DNA of 7,185 bases from DAOTXS01 sp034435055 (GTDB lineage: Bacteria; Chloroflexota; Anaerolineae; UBA4142): contig DAOTXS010000057.1 in NCBI GenBank assembly GCA_034435055.1, positions 1 through 7,185 of the forward strand, given 5' to 3'. Of this stretch, positions 5,871 to 7,185 are shown piece after piece (within the stretch, counting starts at the first letter, position 1; each line of letters starts with the position of its first letter). The notes below the pieces were generated by a model. The model saw only the letters and a program-made list of their open reading frames with translations. It did not search any database and was not told the DNA's origin. A program made the translations under genes and the position numbers.

Positions 5871-7185
5871 ATGATCTCAACCGATCTTATCACCCGCGCC
5901 CAACACGTTTTGCGCCTCAACGACACCGGCGAATTTACCAAACCCTCGCCGCGCCAATATCCGCATCAATGGAACTGGGATTCCGCGTTCATTGCGCTGG
6001 GTCTCGCGCATTTCGATTTGCCGCGCGCACTCGTCGAGGTGCGTTCGCTCTTGCGCGCGCAATGGCGCGATGGAATGGTGCCGCACATCATCTACCCCAC
6101 CGGTGCATCCGACTATTTTCCCCCACCCGAATTCTGGCAAACCGATGGGTTGCCGCACGCGGGCGATGTTCCCTCCTCCGCACTAACCCAACCACCCATC
6201 CTCGCCACCATCATCAACATCATACGCAATACACACCACGTAATACTTGCAAGAGGCAGTAGGCAGTCGCAGGAGGCAGACTATCCGCCTACCGCCTTCC
6301 ATCACCTGCCTACTGATTTTCGCGCCTTTCTCCGCGAAATCTTCCCGCGCCTTCTCGCCTGGCACCGCTGGCTGCACACCGCGCGCGATGCCGATGGCAC
6401 CGGCTTGCCCTGTCTCATCCATCCCTGGGAATCGGGAATGGACAACTCGCCGTTGTGGGCAGACGCGCTCGATCGCATCACGCCACGCGATCTACCGCCA
6501 TTCAAACGACGCGATACCATTCTCGTCGCGCCAGACGAACGTCCGCTCGCGCCCGATTACGAACGATTTGTGCATCTGATTGACCTCGGGCGTCGCTTGC
6601 GCTGGGAACCACGCGCGCTGCTCGATGAGATGCCGTTCCTCGTCCAGGACGTTTTGTTCTGTTCGATTCTGCATCGCGCGGACGAAGATTTGCGCGCGCT
6701 CGCGCTCGAACTCGGCGAGGAGACGCGCGAGATAGACGCGTGGCTCGCACAAACACGCGCCGTGTTCAACGCGCGCTTCTGGGATGATGCGCGCGGTTTG
6801 TATCTCGATTACGATGTGCGCGCGCAATCGCCGATTCGCATCAACGCGAACGCGACGTTCGCGCCGCTGTTTGCCGGACTTGCCTCGCGCGATCAAGCCG
6901 CACGCCTCGTCGCGGAACATTTCGAGAATCCCGCCGAGTACGCGCCCAGCACCGATTCCAAATTTCGTTTGCCCAGCGTCGCCAAGAACGAACGCGGCTA
7001 TTCGCCGCGCCGCTACTGGTGTGGTCCGGTGTGGATTCAGATGAACTGGATCATCGCGCAGGGGTTGCGGCGTTATGGCTATGTCGCACAAGCCAATGCG
7101 CTCGTGCGCGATTCGCTCACGCTGATTGACCAGAGTGGCTTTCGTGAGTATTATGACCCGCGCGATGGCAGTGGTTGCGGCGCCA
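5871..7185 (+). CDS. GH63-like glycoside hydrolase (mannosyl-/glucosylglycerate hydrolase type, MGH1-like), 3' end cut by window
   Basis: The frame from ATG 5871 is open to the window end (438 codons, no stop). The protein matches the (alpha/alpha)6-barrel hydrolases related to mannosyl-/glucosylglycerate hydrolases. QWNWDSAFIALGLAHFD (33-49) carries Asp37. Further on are QWRDGMVPHIIY, YFPPPEFWQT, TQPP (106-109), HPWESGMDNSP (184-194, Asp191), RYWCGPVWIQMNW (381-393) and GFREYYDP (423-430, Glu426). From memory, the mycobacterial glucosylglycerate hydrolase uses Asp182 as acid and Glu419 as base, with Asp43 in the active site; Asp191, Glu426 and Asp37 lie in corresponding positions. Only about 10-30 residues should be missing. 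No signal peptide is seen, so it should act in the cytoplasm on an imported glycoside. There is no purine-rich ribosome binding site before the ATG; heptamer array E occupies that region. Residues about 118-148 come from a heptamer repeat and look like an insertion. The substrate is uncertain within this broad family. Confidence 0.85.
   Translation, partial: MISTDLITRAQHVLRLNDTGEFTKPSPRQYPHQWNWDSAFIALGLAHFDLPRALVEVRSLLRAQWRDGMVPHIIYPTGASDYFPPPEFWQTDGLPHAGDVPSSALTQPPILATIINIIRNTHHVILARGSRQSQEADYPPTAFHHLPTDFRAFLREIFPRLLAWHRWLHTARDADGTGLPCLIHPWESGMDNSPLWADALDRITPRDLPPFKRRDTILVAPDERPLAPDYERFVHLIDLGRRLRWEPRALLDEMPFLVQDVLFCSILHRADEDLRALALELGEETREIDAWLAQTRAVFNARFWDDARGLYLDYDVRAQSPIRINANATFAPLFAGLASRDQAARLVAEHFENPAEYAPSTDSKFRLPSVAKNERGYSPRRYWCGPVWIQMNWIIAQGLRRYGYVAQANALVRDSLTLIDQSGFREYYDPRDGSGCGA
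6222..6312. repeat. Heptamer array F inside the hydrolase coding sequence
   Basis: A 7-nt register runs for 13 units inside the gene: ATACGCA (6222), ATACACA (6229), CCACGTA (6236), ATACTTG (6243), then CAGTAGG (6257), CCGCCTA (6285), CCGCCTT (6292) and CTGCCTA (6306), with more diverged units between. CAGTAGGCAG (6257-6266) pairs perfectly with 6306-6315. Two words appear fused: an ATACGCA type on the left and the GTAGGCA type of array E on the right. The frame stays open throughout, encoding low-complexity sequence (ILARGSRQSQEADYPPTA) between the conserved TQPP and FLREIFPRLLAWH segments. Confidence 0.72.

Noticed and set aside
5803..6312. CRISPR-like repeats
   Set aside because: Units are 7 nt, contiguous and without unique spacers; no cas genes are present.
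6181..6320. Frameshift or pseudogene in the hydrolase at the repeat
   Set aside because: Reading codon by codon from 5871 to the window end gives no stop, and family motifs occur on both sides in the same frame.
6644..6657. Second intragenic operator-like site (CCAGGACGTTTTGT)
   Set aside because: Only 11 of 14 positions match and the left arm is poor; expected by chance in this sequence.
6492..7091. Antisense open frame (199 codons) within the hydrolase region
   Set aside because: The sense frame carries the conserved hydrolase motifs over the same interval; the antisense product resembles nothing.

Overview
The window most likely comes from a Chloroflexota (Anaerolineae-like) chromosome. 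This is inferred from the GC-rich codon usage, the long Pro/Thr/Ala tether after the lipobox of the solute-binding protein, the LacI subtype, and intergenic gaps filled with short hairpin repeats. No marker gene fixes the taxonomy. All genes are on the + strand.

Layout: (1) 1-131 is the right end of an insertion sequence, with the last 37 codons of an ISAs1-type transposase and a probable terminal inverted repeat. (2) 150-210 is a compact control region: TTGACT, 16 bp, TATAAT, with one perfect LacI-type palindrome in the promoter spacer and a second just upstream of the first start codon, 33 bp centre to centre. (3) 212-1235 is a LacI-family regulator, interrupted by an extra base in an A5 run (305-309). 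(4) 1403-5798 is a complete CUT1-type carbohydrate ABC importer: lipoprotein binding protein, MalF-like permease, MalG-like permease and MalK/UgpC-like ATPase. (5) 5871 to the window end is a nearly complete glycoside hydrolase resembling the GH63 mannosyl-/glucosylglycerate hydrolases (MGH1-like (alpha/alpha)6 barrel). It has no stop inside the window.

The genes read as one regulated catabolic unit: the repressor senses a sugar or glycoside, the importer brings it in, and the signal-less hydrolase cleaves it in the cytoplasm. Alpha-glucosylglycerate, mannosylglycerate or a similar small glycoside is a reasonable substrate guess, but the sequence alone does not prove it.

The least ordinary signal is between, and once inside, the genes. 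Four of the five gaps downstream of lacI (all but the binding-protein/MalF gap) contain short repeats with a 7-nt period, and two of these arrays fold back as inverted heptamer runs (3751-3830 and 5803-5858). The heptamer word differs from gap to gap. The binding-protein/MalF gap instead holds a perfect 15-bp hairpin without the 7-nt period. A 13-unit heptamer array (6222-6312) lies in frame inside the hydrolase gene and shares its GTAGGCA/TGCCTAC words with the array just upstream of that gene.
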